Origin: Ceratotherium simum simum
Lineage: Eukaryota > Chordata > Mammalia > Perissodactyla > Rhinocerotidae
Reading direction: 5' to 3'
Length of the DNA stretch: 64,000 bases
Assembly: GCF_000283155.1 (NCBI RefSeq)
Contig: NW_004454160.1
Span: 4,104,446 to 4,168,445, forward strand
A program made the position numbers and the translations under genes. The notes beneath the pieces are model-generated. The model saw only the letters and a program-made list of their open reading frames with translations. It was not told the DNA's origin and ran no database searches. Shown here one piece after another: positions 26,323 through 37,400 of the stretch. Positions within the stretch are counted from its first letter, which is position 1; every line of letters begins with the position of its first letter.

Positions 26323-26999
26323 TAGTGTTTTGGTAAGTGTAGAGCACTTAACACTTCCTGAGGATACTGGTTACTCATTTAACTCTGCACCCTATTGGTT
26401 GTGGGTCCTTAGGCAAGTCACTTGTGAGCCTTCTAAAGTAAGGATAACATTTAAATGAGAAAATACTTTTGTGGGGAAAACCAGATTTATTATGGAGGAA
26501 GGTCTGCCCCTAACATTTGAGGCTCCATGAACAAGAGAAGAAACAAAGGCATCCAGCCCATGGTCTCTTCTTCTCTTCCCACCCAATGGAGCAGCCTCAC
26601 ACACGTGTGTGGATACCCCAACAAACTTGATCAAGCTCCACCACCCCCAATAGCTGCCCTTTGACCGCTCCTGAGGCCTAGGTGTGCAGACACTTATGCT
26701 GTCCACACCTGAAGAAGAGCCTGCATAGGCCCTAGAAGTGGACCTCTGGCTACTTGTCAAGGAATTTCAGGGCCTCTGGTAGCTAGAACCTAGTCTAGAA
26801 TGCGTGTATTGGGGAGTGGAGAGGTGGAGTGGGGAGAGATGTACTCTTCGAATTCCTTGGCCTCTGGGAAGGGATACGACTGAAGAAGGGCCAGGGTGGG
26901 TCCTTTCAAAGCAAAGAGCCCAGGGTAAGGAACCCAGGTGCCTGGATGTAAAAGTAGTACTGATTGGAGACAAGGTGTTATATTGAACCACTCAACAGA

Positions 27000-27110
27000 G
27001 TGGGAGTCAGAAGACATGGATTCTTGCCCTAATTCTTCCAGTAACTTCATGTGTGACCTTAGGTCAATGCCTTTACCTAGCTGTGCCTCAATTTGCTCAT
27101 ACATCCATTT
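27000..27110 (+). repeat. MIR SINE
   Basis: tgggagtcagaagacatgga, catgtgtgaccttaggtcaa and ctgtgcctcaatttgctcat. Confidence 0.7.
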
Positions 27111-27240
27111 ACTAAATATTTCTGGGGCTCTAACTATGGGCCAGGCATGCATCTAGATACTGTGGATACACAGAGAACTCAATAGACAATAGTCCTTGCC
27201 CTCAAAGACTTACCATTCTGGTAGCGAGCAAGCCATGAAG
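27110..27240 (-). mobile_element. L2 3' fragment, inverted
   Basis: tatgggccaggcatgcatct and cttgccctcaaagacttacc. It follows a MIR at 27,000-27,110. Confidence 0.6.
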
Positions 27241-28309
27241 ATACTGGGGCAAACATATTCCAGATAAAGGGGCTCTTCTAAATAAGATTTTCATGATTAA
27301 TCTTGCAAGGTGACATTCTCATTAAATATAAATAACAAAAGAATCCTAAGAGAAAAAAATAGCATATGTTAAATTATAATGCAATATTATAAAGAGTGCA
27401 AAACATGCCTTTTATGATCCATTCTCTAATACAACAGTATGAGCACTCCACAACTGCCGCTCTAATTTTAATCACGAGAATTATTGTCATACACAACACA
27501 AAATCCAGTCTCTAAATGTGCCATTTTCTTTATATTATTACCCATTTTATTTAATTATGTATATTCTATATAGAAGATAAATTTATATAAAAGATAAGGT
27601 AATCACAAAGCATTTATTCACATTAATTTTTAAAATAAATACATTAATATAATGTATCAGGTACTTCTTAAAACACATTTCAAAAAAGATTAATAATGAG
27701 CTTTATTACTTGATAAACACAGAAAAAGGAATTCACAGAAATAGATGAATAGAGTGTGCAATAAAGTGTAAGTAGCTGAAGAATAGCTTATACTTGTGCC
27801 AAACCAATTAAGGTTGGATGCAGCTTCCTGACTACATCAACTACAGGATGTCTGGCATCATGGCAGGGTATTTGGTCAGACAACAAAGAGTCAAGCGAGA
27901 AGAGCTAGAAGATCTTGGATAAGACAGTGGAGAATTTTTTCTGAAAGGGTAAGTCATTAAGTAATAAAGAAATTTATGTCTTGTTAAGTCCAATCCGACC
28001 TAAAGGCAGTTACACGAGGAGACCTCCAAAGCTCAGATCATTCTAGTCATTTCATCCTATACCTTCTCAAAGTTGAAGAGTTGTCGTTTATCACAAAATA
28101 CCAGTTATAAGGGACTATTTATACTTGTTAGATCTCACGATTAGAATCACCTTAGGGTACACTGAATTTATAGATAAAAATCAAAGCACCCATAACGAAA
28201 TGCAACCAAATTCTCCCTTCTCTATCTGTCTCAGTTCAAAATAAACAAAACACCACAGAAGTGTGCACTGCCCAAGCTTTATTAGTATAGCTTTTTATTG
28301 CAGCTACTC

Positions 28310-28321
28310 CCACTAGATGGC
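28310..28321 (+). promoter_or_regulatory. CTCF-like motif
   Basis: ccactagatggc fits the CTCF core CCASYAGRKGGC at every position and is followed by acta. It lies about midway between VTCN1 and TRIM45. Confidence 0.5.
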
Positions 28322-28469
28322 ACTAAAGACTCTGTGTTTTAGGAATGAGGCTCAAAAAAACTCAGAAGGCAAAAATCATCTATCTGAAATAAACAATAAA
28401 TTTCTCTAGTCATCTGTCCTGTCATTATAATCGGTTTCTTAGAAATTAAACATGAGAGTCAGCCATTTA

Positions 28470-28750
28470 TTCACTCATCAAACATTTATTAAACCATACT
28501 GTGTTTCAGACACAGTGCCCAATGTTAGGGATACAGAAATAAAACATGGTCCCTTGTCCTTAAGAGTTCTCACTGTGGGAGGGAAAGGGTGCAGCGAGGG
28601 CAGAAGACAGAATCAGATAAGCAAGTATAAAATTGAAATGCAGAATGTGAAAGACTTAAAAGAGGTCATCACACAGTACCATAGGTAGCACATAGAGGGG
28701 CACCTAATAAAGACTTGGTTAGTGAAGGATTCCAAGGAAGTTGATGCCCG
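28470..28750 (-). mobile_element. L2 3' fragment, inverted
   Basis: tcatcaaacatttattaaac, gggatacagaaataaaacat and gtccttaagagttctcactg. Confidence 0.65.
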
Positions 28751-29639
28751 GTGACTTTGTCAAATCAATTCCAGAGGAATGGTGAGAGCTAAGGCCAGAT
28801 TGTACTGTGTTTAGGGATAAATGCAAGAAGAAAAATTAAAGAAATAGGTGTAGACCATTCTTTTTAAGAGGCAGAGAGAAATCAGGAGCTAGAGCAGGGC
28901 ATAGGGCACGAAGGAGAGACTTAAGCATGGGTATGAGCTGAAAGAAAGATCCACCAGAAAGGAGAGGATGAAGACAGAAAGGAGAGGGAGGAGGCAGATG
29001 AAGCTGGGCTTCAGAGTACAGGTCTCAGGAGAAAGGATTCTCCTTCCTTTAAAACGAGGAAGGAGGAAGGATGGTAAGTGATGGAGACAGGTGTAATGGT
29101 GAAAGACAAGTCTGACATAGCTCCCTGGGTCACTTTCTATATGTTCCCTCAGTGTTTGGTGGTGCTGATCAAGCAAAATATCCAATCCAGACCTGCCTGA
29201 TTTTCTGATGGGTCATCCTCCCTTCCTGGCCTTCTTGCCTTTGGTACTTTTTTGGCTTGGGCTGCAGGGGTGGACTAAAACTCTTTAGACACCTTGATGG
29301 ACCTGGTCACTTTCATTGATCCTGTTCCTCTGATCCCATGACTTTTGGACTTCCCTGTAACTATTTGCTGCCTGGGTCTCCAGAAAGATGAAGCAGTATG
29401 TGAGCATGGAACAAAACACTGAACTAATTCAGGGAAAAGAGAATCTTTAACTAATCCTCTCTCATGATCTCACCCCACATCACTATGGTCTGCATGATCC
29501 ACAAAACTCTTGGTTACGTGTAGTCCTATTTTTTCTCCTTATTAGAGATCACCATTCCCTGCCTCATCAATAACAAGTCTTTATTAGATGTCTACCATGT
29601 AGGCACTAGGTTGGTTGCCAAGGGTTTTTCATCTTAATA

Positions 29640-29765
29640 GACAAAGAATATATATTTGTGTGTGTATGTGCATGCATGTGTGTAGAGCATATATATATAT
29701 ATACAGATATTATATATGTATACATATACACATGCACACATATATACATGTACATATATAATAAA
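29640..29765. repeat. TG/TA-rich simple repeat
   Basis: Mixed tg, ta, ca and catg dinucleotide runs with several self-complementary words. A compound microsatellite. Confidence 0.8.
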
Positions 29766-31003
29766 AAAACACAATACTACAATGCAACACACACTGCAAA
29801 GTGAAAAGTATAGGCTGAAGAGGTATTAGAGCTCAAATCTGGAGCCCTGGAATAACAGGGAAAGTTTCAAGGAGGTAGTGTCAAGCAGTCTGACACAGAA
29901 GGAGGGGTAGGTTTAAATAGTAAAGGTGGAAGAATTCTGCAGACAAAATTGGCAAAGACCAAGAAGCGTGCTTGGTAATGTTTAGGGAATAACTAAAAGG
30001 CCAGTTTTATGAATCTATTAAGGAATCCAGATTTTATTCTATGGAGATAGGGAGCTACTGAAGCTTTTAGAATGAAGACTAGCTTATACCACATTTTTAT
30101 ATGTTTTTACAATTAATGTGGAAAAATTGTGTAGGATCAATGGGAAAAAAAATGGAGGGCAGGGATAATTCTGAAACTATTGTAATACTTGAGGTGAGGA
30201 TAATAAAGTTCTATATCATCCTAGAGTTCTATGCAGTAAGGTGTTGGCAGTGGGGATGGAAAGAAATTGGTACCTGCCTGGATATGGAAAAAGAGAAAGG
30301 AGGCCAGAAGCACTACAAGGTTTGAAGCTGGAGAGAAAGGAGAATGATGACATCCTCGAGAGAATAAAATAGGAACATTCAGCACAGTTTAGTGAGCAAA
30401 GAAGTTCAATAAAGTTTAAGATATGTGGAGCTTAAGGTGATGGGGACACATTTGGGTACAGATTTATAATAGATGGTTGTGACCACAGCTTGGGGGAGTG
30501 GTCAGTACTGAAAACGTGGATCTAGGAATCATCTGCATCAGAGGAAATGTAGGGAGAAAAGGTAGGGGTCAAAGTGGAGGAAGGAGAGTGTGAGAAGCAG
30601 CCCAAGAGATTAGAAGGCCCAGAGAGTATAGTATTTCAGAAATCAAGGAAGAAGCAAATTTAAGGATGAGGAAGTACATAACAATGGTATTAAAGAGACC
30701 ATGTAGTGAGAAAAGGCCAAAGACACGGTCACTTGTGATCTACAAGAGAAAAATCTCAGTAGGAAAGAGGATCTGAAAGTTTATTTGGGGGAGGAAAAAA
30801 ATGGGTGGTGATGATGATAAAGTGAAGATGGTGATGAAAGCAGAAACTGAGACCACTCTTCTGAGAAACGTGGTGGTGAGAGTCACAAAGGTCAGTAAGT
30901 TGAAAGGCAGCTCATTCAAGGGGCGTTTGTTTCCCCCTTGAGGACTTGATCATAATTCTTGGCAGAAGAATATGCTAGGAAAGGACTGATTGAAAATGTA
31001 GGA

Positions 31004-31200
31004 GGGGCCGGCCTGGTGGTGTAGTGGTTAAGTTTGCGTGCTCCACTTGGGCGGCCCAGGGTTCACGAGTTCGGATCCCAGGTGTGGACCTAAGCACTGC
31101 TCATCAAGCAATGCTGTGGCAGCAGCCCACATACAAAAGAGGAGGATTGGCACAGATGTAAGCTCAGGGCTAATCTTTCTCACAAAAAAAAATAAAAAAA
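31004..31200 (+). mobile_element. ERE SINE
   Basis: Head ggggccggcctggtggtgta, body and A-rich tail. gaaaatgta is repeated before and after the element. Confidence 0.93.
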
Positions 31201-32890
31201 GAAAATGTAAGAGCAGCAAGGTTTTGAGTAGGTGGGAGAGGTTGGGATACGGAACAAAAGTCTTGTGGGGTTAACCTTGGAATAGAAGAAAGGTAGTAAG
31301 GAGAGGTATGGGAGGGGGTGTGACGAATCATGGATTTTTAAGTGTAAAGTGAGGGAGTTGCTTTCTCACTTAATTAAAGGCAGTTATCTGCTGAGTATAT
31401 AAGGGATTAGATGCATAAGAAGCTAGAAAAGGAAACGGCAGAGGTGGCTGGGATAGAATCTTAAAACGCGGCATCATAAGACAGAGTTGTTACATTGGGC
31501 TGGCCACCAGACTTCTTTGAGACTTTCCTCATAGAGTTGTTGAAAGATTAAATGAGATAAGGCACACGTAAATTATAAAGCACTTCTTAGACAAGGGAAG
31601 CTTGGAAAACCTACCATGGGAAATACGATAGAGCATGAATAAGAGATGAGGCAAAGCATCACCAGGCAGCAGGGAGGGTTGACAAAAAGATCAGAGCCAG
31701 AATATATAGCGAACCCAAGTCTGCACGGCTTTTGTAACTTGCTGCAGCACTCGGGAGTGGAGAAAGCAGATTCTGAGCCAGGGAGGTGCGGAGAAGGACA
31801 AGAAGCTGAGGAAATCTAGGTGAGGACTATCTTAAGACCTTTATAGGCATGCTTACTTTTGGAAACTACGTGTAATTTTTATATAAAAGTGGCATTTGAC
31901 TCATTGACATGTTATATTTTGGAAACGGCCAAACATTTCAATTTTTTATTTCATAGTTCTCTTCTCACATTTTGTAGTCAAGTTGTTGGGTTTTTGTGGG
32001 TTTTTTTTTTTTTTTTCAGATTCCATATTTTTCAAAGTTTAGGCTCCAGGCACTGTGCCTATAGCATGAAATGGATAATAAAGAAAGACATCAATCAAAC
32101 AGTCGCCCATTGGGTCCAAATCCAGTAGGGAAGGTCACGGACAAAGCAAGCGGTGACCGTCGGGCATACCAGACAGGCTTAAGCGACTGCGGAGGAGGAG
32201 GACAAGCGGAGGGTGAGGAGCTAGAGTGTGCCCATTTCCGGAATTCTGGACATAGGGCCCAGATCCCGGGTGCAGCAAAGGCCCCATAGGACCGAATCAG
32301 GAGACCCCTCGTCAGGACTCTTAAAGGAGGAGACAAAAAAAATTTGAAGTAAAGGGTGGCTGGGTGTTCCTCTTCTCACCGAGTCTGTGAGCCCACAAAG
32401 GGCTATCCCTCTTGGACATCCTCCACGATCCCATTGTGACCAGTCCCCGGCCCTCCTTGACTGACTGATAAAAACAGCGGGACAAACTCGCTCCGTTTCT
32501 GTTATAGATAACTGTAGAATTCCGGCCACAACGCTTAACCCCTCAGGTCATCCGCAGCCCTGTCTCCACGGTGAAACAACGGCTTCTCCAGCCCCAGGGA
32601 ATCGGGAGGCGAGCTCCCGGCGCGGGCCGAACGAAGACGGCAATGCTGGACCTCGGTCCAACGGTCTCCCTCACGGGTCTCCAGAACCAGGGCCTGAGGG
32701 GCCTTACCCCGCAAAATGCCAGGAACTAGGGAGCCACAGGAGCTCTTGGAAGCGGCACGCTAGGCCCGAGGGATTCCTGAACTAAAACGAGCCAGGAGAG
32801 GCCCAAAGAGGCCCTCGCAGGCTCACACCTGCGCTGAGGAGAATCGTCAGTCGCCGCGCCAGAGGCCTCGGGAACGAGGAAACGTTCGCC

Positions 32891-32909
32891 CTACAACTCC
32901 CAGCAGGCC
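32891..32909 (+). promoter_or_regulatory. ZNF143/SBS-type motif
   Basis: The sequence CTACAACTCCCAGCAGGCC fits the ACTACAAYTCCCAGCATGC core recognised by ZNF143 (Staf), a motif common in CpG promoters. It lies 38 bp upstream of the first CCAAT box. Confidence 0.65.
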
Positions 32910-32946
32910 CTGGGCTGAGCTCGGGGCCAAATGACAGCAGCAGCCA

Positions 32947-32983
32947 CCAATGGGAGAGCCCAGACTGCGTTCGTGGGACCAAT
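32947..32983 (+). promoter_or_regulatory. Paired CCAAT boxes (NF-Y)
   Basis: CCAAT at 32947-32951 (context accaatggg) and at 32979-32983 (context accaatccg). They are 32 bp apart, close to three helical turns, the spacing favoured by cooperating NF-Y complexes. Confidence 0.65.
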
Positions 32984-33026
32984 CCGAGGGCGCAAAGGCG
33001 CTCGCCCCGGGGCGTTTCTGCGCGGC

Positions 33027-33034
33027 TATTTAAG
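33027..33034 (+). promoter_or_regulatory. TATA-like element
   Basis: TATTTAAG in an otherwise GC-rich stretch (gcggc before, cggtc after), 44 bp after the second CCAAT box. It would place initiation near 33,057-33,065. Confidence 0.45.
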
Positions 33035-33322
33035 CGGTCCTCTGGCCTCTCTGGTCGCCACAGCTATAGAAAGAGGGACAGTTCCCGTAAAATGGTGACG
33101 CTGGCTATACTATGCCGCTCACTCAGTCCCTGCCGTACTCTTTTCCTCCCCTCCCTGCCCAGCCCCCGCCCGCTCCGCCTCCGGCCACTAGTTTGGTCCC
33201 TCCCTTCTCCTCCTGAGTGGACGGGGAAGATGTGGAACTTCCAAAGCTTATTGGATGCTTGTGGTGTCACTCTGGAGGGCGGCGGGGCCCGCAGCGGCGA
33301 GGGCCGCCCCTCTCGGACGGTG

Positions 33323-33357
33323 ATTGGACTCGTTTGAGTACACCAGGCTGGGATTGG
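33323..33357. promoter_or_regulatory. Two inverted CCAAT boxes (ATTGG)
   Basis: ATTGG at 33323-33327 and 33353-33357, 30 bp apart, oriented opposite to the upstream pair. They could serve a second, downstream start site or an antisense transcript. Confidence 0.4.
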
Positions 33358-33513
33358 TGCGAGGGGTCGAAGTCTTCGGGCACCTTGGGCCGAGGGGTGG
33401 GGAGGCGGTGGCTGTCGAGGAGCCGGGGTTCGCAGCTCCGTCGCCTGCTGTGTGCTCTCCGCGGAGGGCCGGGTCGAAGGAAGGAGCGGGAGGGCCCCCC
33501 TACCTCATCCCGC

Positions 33514-33536
33514 GGGGGCGGGGGCGGGGGTGGGGG
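33514..33536 (+). promoter_or_regulatory. G-quadruplex motif
   Basis: Four runs of five guanines separated by single bases (C, C, T) on the coding strand of the TRIM45 leader. Overlapping GGGGCGGG words are also Sp1-type GC boxes. Confidence 0.75.
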
Positions 33537-33935
33537 TGGTGCTTGTCGCGTGTCGGGCGCAGGGCCAGTGGGGCGGGCGGCGGGAGGGGGGTGGTAGTGG
33601 AGGGCGTCGGGTGCAGTTCCAGGAGTTGGTAGCAGGACTAGCTCGAGACCTAGACCTGGAAGCGCTTCTGGGGAGGAGAACTTGGGGGGCAGAGGAGGGC
33701 GTGGGCGTGTCTGGTATGGGATGCCATGGAAAGGAGGGGGCCCTCCTGAGTAGATCTGTGTATGGTGCCTTTGAGGAATCCTCTTCCCTTTTGCCCTTTG
33801 ATTTGCCGACGAGAGAGTCCCCATGGTCTCTGTTCAAGTTCTGGAAACTTTCTCTTTGGGTGGGCTTAATCGATTACTACTACCTTATAGAACTGCCCAG
33901 AGCCTTTTCTGATACTGGGCACAAACGTGGGGGAT

Positions 33936-34423
33936 ATGTCAGAAACCAGGAAGCCGCTGCTGGGCTTCGTGGGCAAACTTCCCAGTGGGAGTGCATTTGG
34001 GAACTCAGGCAAGACTCACTGCCCTCTGTGCATGGGGCTTTTCAAAGCCCCCAGGCTCTTGCCTTGTTTGCACACAGTTTGCACCACATGTCTGGAGCAG
34101 CTGGAACCCTTCTCAGTAGTGGACATCCGAGGGGGAGACTCTGATACAAGCTCTGAGGGGTCACTATTCCAGGAACTCAAGCCACGCAGTCTGCAGCCGC
34201 AGATCGGCATCTTCTGTCCGGTATGTGACGCTCAGGTGGACCTGCCCATGGGTGGAGTGAAGGCTTTAACCATAGACCACCTGGCCATGAATGATGTGAT
34301 GCTGGAGAGTCTGCGTGGGGAAGGCGAGGGCCTGGTGTGTGACCTGTGCAGCGACAGGGAAGTAGAGAAGAGGTGTCAGACCTGCAAAGCCAATCTCTGC
34401 CACTTCTGCTGCCAGGCTCATAG
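33936..34423 (+). CDS. TRIM45: TRIM45 coding exon 1 (RING, B-box 1)
   Basis: Starts at ATG 33936-33938 and ends with AG of a split arginine codon before gtaaag at 34424. It encodes the RING finger with an unusually long loop between C52 and C94 that carries the acidic/Ser-rich segment DIRGGDSDTSSEGS. It continues into B-box 1 up to the H162 ligand. The upstream in-frame GTG at 33927 is not a plausible start. Confidence 0.97.
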
Positions 34424-37400
34424 GTAAAGATGGGATACTCCACCTGGTGTGGCTTAAGAGCAGAATACAAAGAGGTGTCAAGACAGAAATCTCTTGGTGA
34501 GCCGATGAAAGGAAAACTCTCAAACGCCATGGAAAGTCAAAGAGTAATATATGATGTGATAGCAAATGCTCTAGAACAGTAGTTCACCCCTGCAGCCTTC
34601 TTATGTAATACCCTAGTAATAACAGCATCAAAGGTCTGCATAGTCCTTTTCAGTTTACAAAGCACATTCACAGTTTCCTTGGATCACCCGCCATTTGTAT
34701 AGTGAATAATTGTACTGGGTGCTGAAGAAACAGAGGAGAATGAATATAATAGCATAGCCCCTGCCCTCAATCTCATTTGATTCTTGCCACTCAGAAAAGC
34801 AGGCACTGTTTTCACCCCTATTTATTATTTGAGGAAAGTGAAGCTCAGCAATATTTTGTGATTTGCCAAGGTCCCACAGCTGGTAAGTAGTGTATAACAG
34901 AACCAAATTTTAAATCTAGATTTTCCAACTGCATTCTGTGCTCTTTCTACTAATCCATGCTGCCCTCCCAGTATAGGGTGCTGATTGGGAGGCCCTACCT
35001 CAGCCTTTGCCTTACCCCCTAGAGTTACTCTGGAGCTTGGTGAGGTGGGCTGGTAGGTGCTACTTGGAGTACAGATTATGTCTTTTATGGCATTTGGTGA
35101 AGTTTGTCACATGAATCACTCTGTCCCTTCTCAACCCCCTCCCCCATTCCAGGACATCAGAACATAAAATGGCCAAGGTTTTAGGATTAGCCTAAAATAG
35201 TTTTTAAGTTCTGCCTTCCATTTGTTTTCTGGCCTCACCAACAGAACAAGTTAATAATCTTCAGTCTTTCTATTTTAACTTGCAATTATTACTGCCTTGC
35301 TGCCAGCTAAACAGCTGACCCCGTTTTCTCTACAACCACTCTTCTGGTGCCAGGAAAGGCATGTAGGCTTCAAGTTGCTCTAATGCTGACAGGGGAACTT
35401 GGACCAGTCACCCTGGTTTCCTGGGGATTTCCTTGGATCTCTAGAGGGCTACAGAAAAGGGGAATTAAAAGAGAGCTTTGATTCTACTGACCATTAATTT
35501 CACTTTTTCTAATAATGATGATGACTCTTGTTGAGGAAAATTCTAGTTTGTTTTGGGTGATGTAGGCACTGGTCAAAGGAAATGCTTTATCAAAATCTTA
35601 GATGACAGCTGAGTGAGACTCTGTTGGGACGAGCTAGCTGCTTTTAATTGCTTGGGGTTTATTGCTGTGTCATTTGGCACAGTTTCTGTCTCTTAGTGCT
35701 GGATTTGCCCCGCGCTCTCACCTCTAGCTTGCTGGAGGAGTAGGCTGTGCCTCTTGTCTAAACTTGCCAAATTAACTCTTTGGGGAAAGTTCCAGGATGT
35801 AGTCTTATCCTTTTGCAAAGTCATGTCCCAAGCCAGAGAGCCCTAGTCTACTATTCTATGTAATAGCCTTTCAGGTAGGAACTATCCCCACTGTACAGAT
35901 GAGGAACTAGAATCAGAGAGGATCATGTGGTTAGTAAGAGGTTAGAGCAAGGAACTGAACTCAGATTTGTTTGACTTTAGAGCCCATGTCTTAAAACTGC
36001 TTAACTGTTTCCTGCCTAGAATGGTTCCCTGATTTCCTGCTCCTGACTCTGTTTGCCCCTAGACGGCAGAAGAAAACGACTTACCATACCATGGTGGACC
36101 TGAAAGACTTGAAAGGCTACAGCCGGATTGGGAAACCCATTCTGTGTCCTGCTCACCCTGCAGAGGAGCTGAGGCTGTTCTGTGAGTTCTGCGACCGACC
36201 TGTGTGCCGGGATTGCGTGGTGGGTGAGCACCGGGAGCACCCCTACGACTTCACCAGCAATGTCATCCACAAGCATGGGGACTCCGTGCGGGAGCTCCTC
36301 AAAGACACCCAGCCCCATGTGGAGGCCCTGGAGGAAGCCCTGGCACAGATCAAAGGGACAAACAGTGCCCTCCAGGAGCGAGTGGAGGCTGTGGCAGCCG
36401 ATGTTCGAACATTCTCCGAGGGCTACATCAAGGCCATTGAGGAGCATCGGGACAAGCTGCTGAAGCAGCTGGAAGACATACGGGTCCAGAAGGAAAATGC
36501 ACTGCAGCTGCAGAAGGCACAGCTGGAGCAGCTGCTGGCAGACATGCGGACAGGAGTGGAGTTCACTGAGCACTTGTTGACCAGTGGCTCAGACTTGGAG
36601 ATCCTCATCACCAAGGGGGTGGTAGTGGAGCGGCTCACGAAGCTGAACAAAGTCGAATACAGTGCCCATCCTGGAGTAAATGATAAGATATGCTTCTCTC
36701 CTCAGGAGAAAGCAGGCCGGTGCCGTGGCTATGAAGTTTATGGGGCCATCAGTACCAAAGAGGTCGACCCAACCAAGTGTGTCCTTCAAGGAGAAGGTAG
36801 GAAAGCATTTCCCTTTGGCATTGAGAGGGCAGTGGACAGGGACGTGGTGTTTAAAGATTTGTGGCTTTTTCAGTGAGGGCCTTCATTCAGCTTGAAGGAG
36901 CTCCCTACTAACCAGTTCACTAAGGGAGAGAAAGACATACTGATCCAGAGGACAGTGACCCCTCCCCTGCCCTTTCCTTTCTGATTTGTTCTGGTCAGGG
37001 TGCAGTTAATATCCCACACAGAGGTGAGGCTTGACCATTTTCCAGTTGAGAAAACTAGTAGCTACCACAAAACTCAAGGATCATGCTGTTTCTAGCAGAT
37101 GACAGAACAGAGACAGTGCCCATGGGAGATAACAACATTGACTTTAGGGCAGGGCGAAATCCTGCCTGCTCAGAGAGGAGCGTGGCAGGCCCCAGATTGC
37201 TTGGATCAAGTTCTGAAGAGAATTTCAGAGGAGTGAAGAAGACAAGATTACGGTTTATTTTCTTCTATGCCCTTATTGGTTCACGTAAGCCTCATATCAT
37301 TGGCGTTTAAAAGAATATGGTAGGCATTTCATTCATTAGGAGGAAAAACAATTTGTTTTGAGCACAGTGTTCTGTTTCTAAGGGAAGCATGTTATTCAAA

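Larger units (their letters stand above)
14047..32499. other. Intergenic region between VTCN1 and TRIM45
   Basis: No gene recognised in 18.5 kb. It holds MIR, L2, L1, MLT1, hAT and ERE copies listed separately, two microsatellite-rich patches and one CTCF-like site. Unassigned stretches over 300 bases include 14,990-16,770, 18,760-22,080 (with odd blocks near 19.0-20.1 kb), 24,540-25,530, 26,480-27,000, 27,245-28,300, 28,760-29,620, 29,780-31,000 and 31,210-32,500. In these I see no coding signal, only decayed or unique sequence. Confidence 0.7.
32500..33935 (+). promoter_or_regulatory. TRIM45: TRIM45 CpG-rich promoter and 5' leader
   Basis: CpG dinucleotides and GC boxes are dense from about 32.5 to 33.7 kb, in sharp contrast to the AT-rich flanks. 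The block contains a ZNF143-type motif, two forward CCAAT boxes, a TATTTAAG element and then a long G-rich leader up to the ATG at 33936. Transcription probably starts near 33,055-33,090 (inferred from the TATA-like box). Whether the leader is spliced cannot be told. Confidence 0.8.
34424..36062 (+). other. TRIM45: TRIM45 intron 1
   Basis: Contains MIR-type repeats at about 34,640-34,965 and 35,850-36,005 (both minus). The part between, about 34,970-35,840, shows no feature I recognise. Confidence 0.85.

Noticed and set aside
29150..29360. Minus-strand Lys/Arg/Ser-rich reading (KSHGIRGTGSMKVTRSIKV-like)
   Set aside because: It briefly resembled part of a nuclear basic protein, but an in-frame stop follows and there are no splice borders or matching neighbours.
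33267..33824. 185-codon minus-strand open frame
   Set aside because: It lies in the CpG island antisense to the TRIM45 leader. The translation is Pro/Arg/Gly-rich low complexity, as expected from GC-rich DNA with few stops. No domain is recognised.
33452..34144. 230-codon plus-strand open frame overlapping the TRIM45 start
   Set aside because: It opens at GTG rather than ATG and runs in another frame over the real RING exon. Kept only as a possible overlapping uORF from ATG 33716, not as a gene.
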